NCBI RefSeq assembly: GCF_001591625.1
Contig: NZ_BCVG01000003.1
Span: forward strand, 1 to 64,000
Reading direction: 5' to 3'
DNA length: 64,000 bases
Source of the DNA: Metabacillus fastidiosus NBRC 101226
Lineage (GTDB): Bacteria > Bacillota > Bacilli > Bacillales > Bacillaceae
The notes beneath the pieces were generated by a model. That model was not told where the DNA came from. It was given only the letters and a program-made list of their open reading frames with translations, and did no database searches. Position 1 is the stretch's first letter. Each line of letters starts with the position of its first letter. Shown here piece by piece: positions 10,401 through 18,286 of this stretch. The position numbers were made by a program, and so were the translations under genes.

Positions 10401-10586
10401 TTAATCTCTGACCTCAATTAAATCATCAATGGACACTTTTGTTCTTTCCTCTAAAGGCCCTCTTAGATGAACAGTTGCTAATCCTTCTTCCTCATCCACA
10501 CTGTCAATCCATACAGAAGACCCATGATAGGTCACATCAATCGTTGCAGAAGAAGAAAGAATTTGCTTCACACGCCTTACATCCAT
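10401..10586 (-). CDS. sspH: Small acid-soluble spore protein, H type
   Basis: A 61-residue protein of the SspH family, made in the forespore and packed in the spore core. The [18 protein letters not shown] stretch is the family core. GGGAGGAA precedes the ATG. A sigma-G-like promoter lies upstream. It is monocistronic, between two convergent or separate units. Its presence is the clearest sign in the window that the organism sporulates. Confidence 0.85.
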   Translation of the reverse strand: MDVRRVKQILSSSATIDVTYHGSSVWIDSVDEEEGLATVHLRGPLEERTKVSIDDLIEVRD

Positions 10587-10615
10587 AGCAGTTCCTCCCT
10601 ATTTTTTGATCATTT

Positions 10616-10646
10616 TAGTTTACGGATAAAGAAAAATTTATATTCA
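10616..10646 (-). promoter_or_regulatory. Sigma-G-like promoter of sspH
   Basis: On the minus strand TGAATA (10641-10646), an 18-bp spacer, and TAAACTA (10616-10622). The -35 element fits the sigma-G form well and the -10 agrees at five of seven positions with CATACTA. The position, 30-60 bp before a forespore gene, supports it. Confidence 0.55.
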
Positions 10647-10692
10647 TCCGTCTTGAGCCTTAGTAAGAAATAAATCCCTGGTTCATTGTTTA

Positions 10693-10720
10693 ATACCAAG
10701 AGGTATCTTAAAATTATAAT
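10693..10720 (+). promoter_or_regulatory. Promoter with inverted repeat before the DUF4097 gene
   Basis: TATAAT at 10715-10720 is a perfect -10. The region where the -35 should lie holds ATACC-AAGA-GGTAT (10693-10706) instead of a TTGACA-like element. This suggests an activator or repressor site, but the binding protein is unknown. Confidence 0.4.
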
Positions 10721-10749
10721 TATCTTGCATGTAGAAGGTAGGTATTTAA

Positions 10750-11583
10750 TTGAAAAAGGTCTTTCTTATTTTTTTAATAATCGTAGGTATTTCTGTGCTC
10801 TTATCTGCCAGCTTCTCGTGGCTGCCATTTAAAAAGCAGGAAGAGAAAGCAAAGGCGACGAAAGATATTGACTTAATTGAGCTTGATATTGGTGCCATTT
10901 CCACAGAAATCATTTCTGAAGATAGAGACACTGTTGAGGCAGATTTAGTTGGAAAAGGGAAATTAGATGTCCATACAGACGGGGATACAATAACTGTCCG
11001 GTTTGAGCGGAAATGGTTTGATTTCTTTTCACTTTTCAAAAGAAATAAGCTCACTGTTTATATACCTGAAGATTATGATAGGGATATGAAAATCGATATT
11101 GGATCAGGCAATATAAATTATGATGCACGTAAATTAGACCAGCTAGCAGTAGATATTGGTTCTGGTAATATTAATATTAAGAATTTAACTGTAAAGGATT
11201 TTAAATTAGATGTATCTTCCGGTAATGTAAATATTGAATCACTCAAAGCAAATTCCAGCCGCATAGATATCAGTTCAGGAAATGTAAAACTGAATAATTA
11301 TAGCGGGAAATTAAAAGCGGATTTATCATCTGGAAAATTCAATGCACATATTGATCAATTAATTGGTGCAATCGATGTCGATGTTAGCTCTGGAAAAGTA
11401 GAACTCGATCTGCCAGATAAAGCTGATTTCACATTAAAAGGGAAGATTGGCAGCGGAAAAATCTCTACGGATTTTCCCCTAACGACTACAAAACAGGAAA
11501 ATAAGTATATCCAAGGTGTTCATGGAACAGGAAAACATGAAGTGAATTTAAAAGTATCTAGCGGAAAAATAGATGTGTATTAA
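10750..11583 (+). CDS. Membrane-anchored DUF4097 (LiaG-like) protein
   Basis: A 277-residue protein with one N-terminal membrane helix (about residues 3-20) and an extracellular domain of repeated short beta units: DIGSGNIN, DVSSGNVNI, DISSGNVKL and similar, as in DUF4097/LiaG proteins of Firmicutes. The start is TTG at 10750 with AAGGTAGG about 8 nt before it. The family is often tied to cell-envelope stress; no such partner genes stand beside it here, so the role is open. A strong terminator follows. Confidence 0.8.
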   Translation: MKKVFLIFLIIVGISVLLSASFSWLPFKKQEEKAKATKDIDLIELDIGAISTEIISEDRDTVEADLVGKGKLDVHTDGDTITVRFERKWFDFFSLFKRNKLTVYIPEDYDRDMKIDIGSGNINYDARKLDQLAVDIGSGNINIKNLTVKDFKLDVSSGNVNIESLKANSSRIDISSGNVKLNNYSGKLKADLSSGKFNAHIDQLIGAIDVDVSSGKVELDLPDKADFTLKGKIGSGKISTDFPLTTTKQENKYIQGVHGTGKHEVNLKVSSGKIDVY

Positions 11584-11596
11584 TACTTTCATATTT

Positions 11597-11646
11597 GAGG
11601 CTGAATGAAAAGATCATTAAATGGTCTTTTCATTCAGCCTCTTTTT
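11597..11646 (+). terminator. Terminator after the DUF4097 gene
   Basis: A 17-bp stem (11597-11613 with 11625-11641, GAGGCTGAATG... arms) followed by five T. A textbook intrinsic terminator on the plus strand. Confidence 0.92.
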
Positions 11647-11674
11647 ACATATAGTTAACATTTCATCCATAAAC

Positions 11675-11717
11675 TGTGACTTTTCTCACAGTTTATATGA
11701 CCTTATTTCATTATAAT
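11675..11717 (+). promoter_or_regulatory. Fnr/Crp-type box and promoter of the ba3 oxidase operon
   Basis: TGTGA-N6-TCACA at 11675-11690 is an exact Crp/Fnr-family palindrome, extended to AACTGTGA/TCACAGTT. A perfect -10 TATAAT lies at 11712-11717, so with a start near 11724 the box centre is at about -41.5, the class II activator position. There is no separate -35. In Bacillus this matches Fnr, which would induce the oxidase when oxygen is low. Confidence 0.75.
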
Positions 11718-11754
11718 CCAAATAAATAACCTTATTTTCACAGGAGGGGGAAGT

Positions 11755-11859
11755 ATGAAAGACCCAAATTTAAAAGGAACTTTAGTAAGTGTTTTCGTTA
11801 TTGGAATCATTATTTGTATTATGTGGTTCAGTGCTTACGCTTTTTATCTTTCAAGATAA
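11755..11859 (+). CDS. cbaD: Cytochrome ba3 oxidase subunit IIa (34 residues)
   Basis: A 34-residue single-helix protein (MKDPNLKGTLVSVF... ending YLSR) with AGGAGGGGG before its ATG. Length, topology and the (K)GxL...W...YA pattern match the 34-residue subunit IIa of Thermus ba3 oxidase, whose helix packs against subunit I and stands in for a missing helix of subunit II. It is first in the operon, 21 nt before subunit II. Small enough to be missed by gene callers. Confidence 0.8.
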   Translation: MKDPNLKGTLVSVFVIGIIICIMWFSAYAFYLSR

Positions 11860-11880
11860 CAAAAAGGAGAAGGTGATTTT

Positions 11881-12354
11881 ATGCATATTCATAAGTACGA
11901 GAAAATTTGGTTAATATTCGGTATATCATCAATTGCTTTATTCTTATGCATCGTTGGTGTTAGTGCTTTTGCCTTTGAGCATCATCCATCAGGCGGAATG
12001 GAGGCAATTGACCCTAACAAAGTAAAAGAAACTCCTCCTTTTGATAAGCCGGGAGTGAAGAAAATTGATGAGGACACATATGAAGTCTCTATTGTAGCAT
12101 CAGCTTTTGCTTACGAACCGAACAAAATTCAAGTTCCAGTCGGTAAGAAAATTATTTTTAAAATAGCAAGCACAGATGTAACACACAGTTTTTCAATTGT
12201 ACAGACAAATGTAAATATGATGATCGTTCCTGGGAGAGTCAGTACGAAGGAATATATATTTAAAGAGCCTGGCACCCATTTAGTAATCTGCAATGAATAT
12301 TGCGGAACTGGACATCATTTCATGAAAACGGAAGTCGAGGTGATTGAACAATGA
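11881..12354 (+). CDS. cbaB: Cytochrome ba3 oxidase subunit II
   Basis: A 157-residue subunit II with a single N-terminal anchor (about residues 12-32) and an extracellular cupredoxin domain. The dinuclear CuA ligands are seen in CNEYCGTGHHFM near residue 140 with the upstream histidine in TDVTHSFS. It accepts electrons from a cytochrome c. Having one helix rather than two is typical of the ba3 (B-type) branch. Overlaps subunit I by 4 nt. Confidence 0.92.
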   Translation: MHIHKYEKIWLIFGISSIALFLCIVGVSAFAFEHHPSGGMEAIDPNKVKETPPFDKPGVKKIDEDTYEVSIVASAFAYEPNKIQVPVGKKIIFKIASTDVTHSFSIVQTNVNMMIVPGRVSTKEYIFKEPGTHLVICNEYCGTGHHFMKTEVEVIEQ

Positions 12355-14012
12355 ACACAGTCATTCCAAAGCAAGACCGGGTATTAGCACTTACAAATAT
12401 AACGGTTGCCTACATTGCCTTTTTAATAGGAACCTTCTGCGGATTATTACAAGTGTTCATTCGCAATAATGCACTCCAACTACCCGCATGGCTCGATTAT
12501 TATCAAATTCTAACTGCACATGGAGTACTTTTAGCACTTATTTTTACTACTTATTTTATCTTTGGATTTTTTATTACTGGAATGAGTAAATCATTAGGCG
12601 GATTTGGTCCAAAAGTAAGGGCTTTCTCCTGGATTGGCTTTACTGTTATGACAATTGGAACAGTAATGGCTACTGTTTTAATTATTTCAGGGGACGCTTC
12701 TGTATTATACACTTTCTATGCGCCTCTTAAAGCAAGCGGCTGGTATTATGTCGGATTAGCATTATTTGTCGTTGGTACTTGGATTAATAGTTTTGCGTTA
12801 GTTGGACATTATATCGTCTGGAAAAAACAGAATAAAAATAAAATGAGCCCGCTTTTTGCTTATATGACAGTTGCAACGATCATCCTTTGGATCATTTGCT
12901 GTCTAGGTGTTGTCGCAGCAGTATTATTCCAGTTTATCCCTTGGGCATTCGGCTGGACAGATACAATTAATGTAGAATTAAGCCGGGCATTATTTTGGTA
13001 TTTCGGGCATCCGCTCGTTTATTTCTGGCTCTTGCCAGCCTACATGGCATGGTATCTAATCATACCAAAAATCATTGGCGGTAAAGTATTTAGTGACGCC
13101 CTTGCAAGATTAACTTTTATTTTATTCATTTTATTTTCGATTCCAGTCGGGTTTCATCATCAATTAACAGAGCCTGGCATTAATGGATTTTGGAAGTTTT
13201 TACAGGTCATTTTAACATTCATGGTTATTATTCCATCCCTTATGACTGCATTTTCAATTTTCGCAACATTTGAAACAGCTGGCAGAAAAAAAGGCGGTAC
13301 CGGTTTATTCGGGTGGTTTTTCAAACTCCCTTGGAAGGATATTCGCTTTACTTCTGTATTCATCGCCATGCTTTTCTTCATCCCTGGTGGAGCAGGAGGA
13401 ATTATTAATGCAAGTTTTCAATTAAATGAGCTTGTTCACAATACTATGTGGATTGTTGGACATTTTCATATAACAGTTGGAACACCAGTAGCAATGACAT
13501 TTATGGGTATTACATTTTGGATTATCCCTTATTTAACAGGTAGAAAATTTACAAAATCAATGCAAAAACTTGCCTTTATTCAAATTATTACATGGACAAT
13601 CGGTATGCTTCTTATGTCAACATCACAGCATATTTTAGGATTATTAGGTGCACCGCGAAGAACTGCCTATACTAATTATGGTGATTATCCCGTTGTTCTA
13701 GACTGGTTTAATGGTGTTTTAACAAATCATGTAACGATGGCAATTGGCGGTACTATTTTATTTTTCTCAGCAATGCTCTTAATTTTTATCGTCTTCCAAT
13801 CTTTATTTGCTCTTCCTAAAGCACAGACAGCGGAAGAAATGACAGATTTCCCGCTTGCTGAAAGTGAAACCGAAAACACGCCGAAGTTTTTAGAAAGATG
13901 GTGGATTTGGATTGCTATTTCACTATTCCTAATTATTATTGCCTATGCAATTCCATTGTCAGGTATGATTCAGCACGCACCGCCTGGATCCCCAGGTTTC
14001 AAAACATGGTAG
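12351..14012 (+). CDS. cbaA: Cytochrome ba3 oxidase subunit I
   Basis: A 553-residue, roughly 13-helix haem-copper oxidase subunit I of the B family. Seen: the haem ligand in LTAHGVLLAL near residue 53, GHPLVYFWLLPAY (CuB histidine and the linked tyrosine) near residue 217, the CuB pair in GFHHQ near residue 265, and haem histidines in VGHFHITVG near residue 368. It reduces oxygen to water while pumping protons. Such oxidases suit low oxygen, in keeping with the Fnr-type box upstream. Confidence 0.95.
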   Translation: MNTVIPKQDRVLALTNITVAYIAFLIGTFCGLLQVFIRNNALQLPAWLDYYQILTAHGVLLALIFTTYFIFGFFITGMSKSLGGFGPKVRAFSWIGFTVMTIGTVMATVLIISGDASVLYTFYAPLKASGWYYVGLALFVVGTWINSFALVGHYIVWKKQNKNKMSPLFAYMTVATIILWIICCLGVVAAVLFQFIPWAFGWTDTINVELSRALFWYFGHPLVYFWLLPAYMAWYLIIPKIIGGKVFSDALARLTFILFILFSIPVGFHHQLTEPGINGFWKFLQVILTFMVIIPSLMTAFSIFATFETAGRKKGGTGLFGWFFKLPWKDIRFTSVFIAMLFFIPGGAGGIINASFQLNELVHNTMWIVGHFHITVGTPVAMTFMGITFWIIPYLTGRKFTKSMQKLAFIQIITWTIGMLLMSTSQHILGLLGAPRRTAYTNYGDYPVVLDWFNGVLTNHVTMAIGGTILFFSAMLLIFIVFQSLFALPKAQTAEEMTDFPLAESETENTPKFLERWWIWIAISLFLIIIAYAIPLSGMIQHAPPGSPGFKTW

Positions 14013-14024
14013 GAGTTGATAAAC

Positions 14025-14108
14025 ATGTTTACAGCTGTTTTTTCCATTATTTTAGTAAGTACTGTTTTAGTCGGGATTATCGTTGACCTTACTACAAATG
14101 AAGAATAA
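14025..14108 (+). CDS. 27-residue membrane peptide at the end of the oxidase operon
   Basis: ATG at 14025, stop at 14106-14108, product MFTAVFSIILVSTVLVGIIV followed by DLTTNEE: one transmembrane helix with an acidic tail. A TAGGAG site overlaps the stop codon of subunit I and sits 8-9 nt before the ATG, so translation is likely coupled. Terminators follow directly. No named family is recognised; by position it may be an extra small oxidase subunit or assembly peptide. Confidence 0.6.
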   Translation: MFTAVFSIILVSTVLVGIIVDLTTNEE

Positions 14109-14117
14109 TAGAACGAA

Positions 14118-14226
14118 GGTGTCCCAAAAGGGTTAAAAAACAACCCTTTTGGGACACCCTGCTGAAAGGCCCTGTTACCGAAATTCAGTAAAATCAAAGA
14201 TTTGGTGACAGGGCCTTTCAGCTTTT
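14118..14226 (+). terminator. Two successive large hairpins ending the oxidase operon
   Basis: Hairpin one: a 17-bp perfect stem (14118-14134 with 14142-14158, GGTGTCCCAAAAGGGTT arms), without a T-run. Hairpin two: a 19-bp stem (14161-14179 with 14204-14222, GCTGAAAGGCCCTG arms), one wobble, followed by four T. The second acts as terminator; the first may be an intergenic repeat unit or an RNA stabiliser. Confidence 0.75.
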
Positions 14227-14264
14227 AAAATTTATTAGGGACTTATCGGAAAACCCTATTCTAT

Positions 14265-14966
14265 TTAATTATCAAATCTTCGCTTTCCATAAATAATAAA
14301 AGTCAATGCGAGTATTACTACTATCCAAATGAGAAGAATAAGAAAATTAGTAAATACCGCTTCCCCATTATTTAAACCTGTCCATATTGCATCTAATTGT
14401 TCATTCGGCAAATAGCTCATTATTTTTAAAATAAATTCATTCTCAATCATTGTTTTAAACATCGAACCCATTCCTAATATGAACATAATAGGCATACCGA
14501 TAATTGTCGTTTCCATTACCGTTCGTGAAAGCAGGCCAAGAATCGTTCCAATTGCAATATAAATAATTAAGCCGATTAAAATTGTTAATGCAAATAACGG
14601 AAGAGACGGTATTTTAAACTCAGCTAAAAAAATAGAACCAATAATAATGATAATTGTCATTAATGCTGATAAGGCACTTTTCCCAATCAGAATTTCAGCC
14701 GTCGTAGCCGGAGAAAGCATAAGTCCTCTTAATGTATTTTTCTCCTTTTCCTCTGCTACTATAGCAGCTTGTATAAATGCTCCCACAATTACTAAAGTTA
14801 AATTAATGATCATTCCAGAGAGAGCGGAGTTACCTTCTCCAATACGCCCTATCCAAGCAGCAAAAATTAATGGTAAAGCTAGTGTAAAAATAATATAAGA
14901 ATTTTTTAATAAGTCCTTCCAATCTTTCATTAAAATGGCATTTACTCTTTTAATAGAAAATTGCAT
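14265..14966 (-). CDS. ABC-2 type exporter permease
   Basis: A 233-residue membrane protein with about six helices and the ABC-2 layout: N-terminal cytoplasmic stretch, helix, EEKEKNTLRGLMLSP coupling segment, then paired helices. Substrate unknown; such half-permeases with a LytTR neighbour are often linked to peptide or antibiotic export. Its ATG overlaps the stop of the ATPase gene by one base. Confidence 0.85.
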   Translation of the reverse strand: MQFSIKRVNAILMKDWKDLLKNSYIIFTLALPLIFAAWIGRIGEGNSALSGMIINLTLVIVGAFIQAAIVAEEKEKNTLRGLMLSPATTAEILIGKSALSALMTIIIIIGSIFLAEFKIPSLPLFALTILIGLIIYIAIGTILGLLSRTVMETTIIGMPIMFILGMGSMFKTMIENEFILKIMSYLPNEQLDAIWTGLNNGEAVFTNFLILLIWIVVILALTFIIYGKRRFDN

Positions 14967-15811
14967 TATAAATTCCTCCCTGTTAATTGTACGAATATTT
15001 CTCCTAATGTCGGTTCATTTGAATGGATCGTCTGCAATTGTCCATCCTTCATATATTTATAAATTTCCTGTGCCCCTTCTTCATCTTTATTAACAACAAC
15101 TTCCTTGTTTCCAGCAAGCATAAGTGTAATCGTTGAATCAGCATATTCATTCCTGATCATTTGCGGTGTATCAAACTTTCTAATTTCACCGTTATGAAGA
15201 AATGCCACACGGTCACATAGCTCTTCTGCTTCTGCCATATCATGTGTCGTTAAAAAGATGGTCGTTCCTCTTTCATTTAACTGCTTTAAACCTTCATGTA
15301 TATGCTTCGTATTAACAGGGTCCAATGCTGAAGTCGGCTCGTCTAAAAAAAGTAAATCCGGCTCATGTAAAATCGCTCTCGCTAATGTTGCTCTTTGTTT
15401 CATTCCTTTAGAAAGATTCTTCCCTACTGTTTTTTTATCGCTCACTAAATTTACTGCTTTGAGGACTTCATCAATTCTGCTTTTTTTCACATCATATAAA
15501 TTACAATATAATTCCAAGTTATCATAAATAGTAAGTCTTTCATATAAACCGCTATTATCTGTTAAAATTCCAATTCTTCTCATATAAGCAGGATCATTTA
15601 ATTTTTGAATCGGACTGCCGAATACTTTCACTTCCCCTGCTGTTAAATGAAGCTGAGATGTTAAAATTTTAATTGTTGTCGTTTTACCTGATCCGCTCGG
15701 CCCTAAAAATCCGATTGTTTCTCCTTTTTTAATATGGAAGCTAACATTCTTTAAAGCTTGTTTATTTCCAAAAGATTTCATTAAATTTCTTACTTCAATA
15801 ATGTTTTCCAT
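14966..15811 (-). CDS. ABC-type exporter ATPase
   Basis: A 281-residue ATPase with Walker A GPSGSGKTTT near residue 38, signature LSKGMKQRATLA near residue 133 and Walker B LLFLDEPTS near residue 154. The C-terminal 70 residues resemble those of drug or lantibiotic exporters. It is co-transcribed with the permease and lies just after an array of 21-bp direct repeats, the probable target of the LytTR protein encoded upstream. Confidence 0.9.
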   Translation of the reverse strand: MENIIEVRNLMKSFGNKQALKNVSFHIKKGETIGFLGPSGSGKTTTIKILTSQLHLTAGEVKVFGSPIQKLNDPAYMRRIGILTDNSGLYERLTIYDNLELYCNLYDVKKSRIDEVLKAVNLVSDKKTVGKNLSKGMKQRATLARAILHEPDLLFLDEPTSALDPVNTKHIHEGLKQLNERGTTIFLTTHDMAEAEELCDRVAFLHNGEIRKFDTPQMIRNEYADSTITLMLAGNKEVVVNKDEEGAQEIYKYMKDGQLQTIHSNEPTLGEIFVQLTGRNL

Positions 15812-15896
15812 CTGCCAAACTCCTTTTCAACAATTTGTTTTGTTGACTTCAGTTTAGCTGGAAAAATAGGGTTCATCATTAAAGTCAGGCTCAAAA

Positions 15897-15942
15897 GAGC
15901 AGTTTTCACGTTAAAAGGAGCAGTTTTTCACCTGAATGGAGC
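15897..15942 (-). promoter_or_regulatory. LytTR-type direct repeats before the ABC exporter operon
   Basis: GAGC occurs at 15897, 15918 and 15939, exactly 21 bp apart. The first two units are GAGCAGTTTTCAC and GAGCAGTTTTTCAC; the third is GAGCATATTT. LytTR regulators bind direct repeats with a CAGTT-like core spaced about two helical turns. The array lies between the LytTR gene and the exporter genes on the same strand. Confidence 0.6.
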
Positions 15943-15946
15943 ATAT

Positions 15947-17008
15947 TTAGAGACCAATAACGTCTTTTAACTCCGTTAATTTTCCTTTTGATAACGGAAT
16001 GGAGCTTTTCTTTGAATCTTCCAAAATAAGACTATAACTATTTCTAGTCCATGTTATTACTTCTCTTACTTTTTGCAAATTAACGATATACGATCTGTGG
16101 CAACGGAAAAATCCAAATGGCTGCAAACGATCAAATAGTTCATTCAATGTATATGTACATGGAAAAACTTCTTCATTTACATGAAGATGGGAAATACCTT
16201 CATTACTTTCAATAAAGGAAATTTCTGTTGGATCAAATAAAATAATTTTATCTTCTACTTTAGCTGGGATTTTTTCAAAACGGACAGGCTGAATAAGCGG
16301 AATCATTTCTTCCTCCATTATTTCTTCTTCCAGCTTTTTCGGTTCATCTTGCTGTATATTAGAATCCTCTTCTGCTATCTCAATTTTTTTCAAACCTTCA
16401 TCACTTAATTTATATACATTTTCTGTAATTAAAATAGCATTTTCAAAATTACTAGTTGTAATGAGGACTGCTTTTTCTTTTTCAATTAATTCACTAATCA
16501 TTTTTTGGATGATTAACTTTGTCTCCACATCTACATTTTGATCAGGCTCTTCCATTATAATGAAGTCTGGATTATGTAAAATGGTCCGAGCAAGCTGAAG
16601 ACGCTTCCTTTCAGAAAAAGTGAGCTGTTCAATTTTCTGTTTTCTTCTTTCCCATAATCCAACTTTTTGAAGGATAACATCCACCTCTGCTCTACCTTCG
16701 TAAAGCCGATTAAAAAACTGAAGATAATCGACAGCATTAAGACGCTCATACATCCCTTCATTTAATGAAAGAATACCAATCTTTTTGCATAGCTGTTTAT
16801 AATTGTCTCTTACTTTTAATCCTAAAATAGAAATTTCTCCATCTGATACTCTTTCTTTACCAATAATCATCTCAATAAGTAATTTTCCTATTTCATGACT
16901 GCACTTAATTGCCACTGCTTCTCCTTTTTTTATATGTAAATCAATTTTAGGGAAAAACAAAATATTTCCTACACGTTTTTCCAGCTTTTCTATAGTTAAA
17001 ATACTCAT
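15947..17008 (-). CDS. Degenerate ABC ATPase-LytTR fusion regulator
   Basis: 353 residues in two parts. Residues 1-215 align with ABC ATPases but the Walker A site reads KCSHEIGKLL, lacking GxxGxGKS/T, and the signature is degenerate (TFSERKRLQLART), though Walker B-like FIIMEEP remains. After an acidic linker (about 218-240), residues 255-353 form a LytTR DNA-binding domain (FFRCHRSYIVNL). It probably senses or mimics the neighbouring exporter and controls it. It has no receiver domain. Confidence 0.82.
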   Translation of the reverse strand: MSILTIEKLEKRVGNILFFPKIDLHIKKGEAVAIKCSHEIGKLLIEMIIGKERVSDGEISILGLKVRDNYKQLCKKIGILSLNEGMYERLNAVDYLQFFNRLYEGRAEVDVILQKVGLWERRKQKIEQLTFSERKRLQLARTILHNPDFIIMEEPDQNVDVETKLIIQKMISELIEKEKAVLITTSNFENAILITENVYKLSDEGLKKIEIAEEDSNIQQDEPKKLEEEIMEEEMIPLIQPVRFEKIPAKVEDKIILFDPTEISFIESNEGISHLHVNEEVFPCTYTLNELFDRLQPFGFFRCHRSYIVNLQKVREVITWTRNSYSLILEDSKKSSIPLSKGKLTELKDVIGL

Positions 17009-17090
17009 TTATTAAATCCTCCATTTGACACAGTTATTTCCATTATAGGTTATTTTTTTATTAAAAACAGCATCAAATTGAGCAGAAAAA

Positions 17091-17113
17091 AACAGAGAGA
17101 ATATCCCTCTGTT
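17091..17113 (-). terminator. Terminator of the YeiH gene
   Basis: AACAGAG (17091-17097) pairs with CTCTGTT (17107-17113). On the minus strand a run of seven T follows. It lies at the 3' end of the YeiH-family gene. Confidence 0.8.
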
Positions 17114-17116
17114 TCA

Positions 17117-18148
17117 TTAAATAAGGAAGTAAGATAAGACTGCTAAACAAATAGAAGTAATAATCATAGCAAGGAGCGGTTTTAGTGCTTTTGATTGAAG
17201 ATCCTTCAAATTCACATTTAAACCAAGCCCGATCATTGCTGCTGATAAACACCATGCAGTGAAAACAGGTACGCTGTCCATTACTGCTTCCGGTACTGTA
17301 ATAATATTTCCTAAAATATAAGTGTGAATGATACTCATTACTATAAAACCTAATAGAAAGAATGGAAACTGAACTTTTGCATCATTATTTTCTTCTTTGC
17401 TACTTTTTCTTTTCATAATATACATAAAGAGGAAACTGAGTGGAACTAATAAGAATACTCGACCAAGCTTCGCAAGCAGCCCAAATGCTAAGGCATCCTC
17501 CCCGCCTTGTGCTGCGGCTAATGCAACATGGGCAAGCTCATGCAAGCTCATTCCAGACCAAATTCCATAATCGACATGAGATAAAGGTAAAACAGGTTCT
17601 ATCAATGTATAGCCAATTGCAAAAATAGTTCCTACTAATGCAATAATCCCGACACTAATCGCTGTATCATCATCTTTTGATTTTATAATTGGTGCGATTG
17701 CAGCAATTGCTGCAGCACCGCAAACCCCTGTTCCAATTCCAAGAAGAAGGGAAATATTTTTATCGGCTTTAAACCTTTTCGCAAGCCATATCATGAATAA
17801 GATTGAAAAAGTAATAACAATTGCATCTCGTGCAAGGAGAGTTAGGCCTTCACTCAAAACCGTATGAATATTAAGTTTTAAACCATATAAAATAATAGCT
17901 AAGCGTAATAGTTTTTTTGAAGAAAACTCGATTCCTAAGCGCAGAAACTGTGGGTAGCCAAAAAACTGACGATACAAAACAGCAATAAGAATTCCTATCC
18001 CCAATTGACCGACATGATCAAGACCAGGCAGTTTTGCGATAAAAAATGCGATAAATGCGATAAAAAATGTAAAAGCACTTCCAGCTAAAAGTTTTACTGC
18101 CAATAAAACTTTTCTTTCTCTTTCTGGCTTTCCATGAAGTAATTCCAT
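17117..18148 (-). CDS. YeiH-family putative sulfate exporter
   Basis: A 343-residue membrane protein with about ten helices of the YeiH (UPF0324) family. Typical segments are GIGTGVCGAAAIAAIAPIIKS near residue 145, GMSLHELAHVALAA and AMIGLGLNVNLKDL. Members are proposed to export sulfate or related anions after breakdown of organosulfur compounds. It is divergent from a LysR gene, the same arrangement as yeiH/yeiE in E. coli, which makes the LysR protein its likely regulator. Confidence 0.85.
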   Translation of the reverse strand: MELLHGKPERERKVLLAVKLLAGSAFTFFIAFIAFFIAKLPGLDHVGQLGIGILIAVLYRQFFGYPQFLRLGIEFSSKKLLRLAIILYGLKLNIHTVLSEGLTLLARDAIVITFSILFMIWLAKRFKADKNISLLLGIGTGVCGAAAIAAIAPIIKSKDDDTAISVGIIALVGTIFAIGYTLIEPVLPLSHVDYGIWSGMSLHELAHVALAAAQGGEDALAFGLLAKLGRVFLLVPLSFLFMYIMKRKSSKEENNDAKVQFPFFLLGFIVMSIIHTYILGNIITVPEAVMDSVPVFTAWCLSAAMIGLGLNVNLKDLQSKALKPLLAMIITSICLAVLSYFLI

Positions 18149-18247
18149 TGAAAATCCCCTCCAATATTCCGAACAAATATATCTTTTGTCTATGGTTTTA
18201 TTTTAAAACTTTCTTTATAATAAGAAAAATAATTATATATAATGCTA

Positions 18248-18269
18248 ATCATAAGTAATAACTTATGAT
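18248..18269 (+). promoter_or_regulatory. Perfect inverted repeat, probable LysR operator
   Basis: ATCATAAGT (18248-18256), AATA, ACTTATGAT (18261-18269): 9-bp perfect arms, directly before the lysR ribosome binding site and in the divergent gap with the YeiH gene. Contains the T-N11-A geometry expected of LysR sites. Probably autoregulation and control of the divergent transporter. Confidence 0.6.
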
Positions 18270-18286
18270 AGAGAGGAGTGTTTAAA

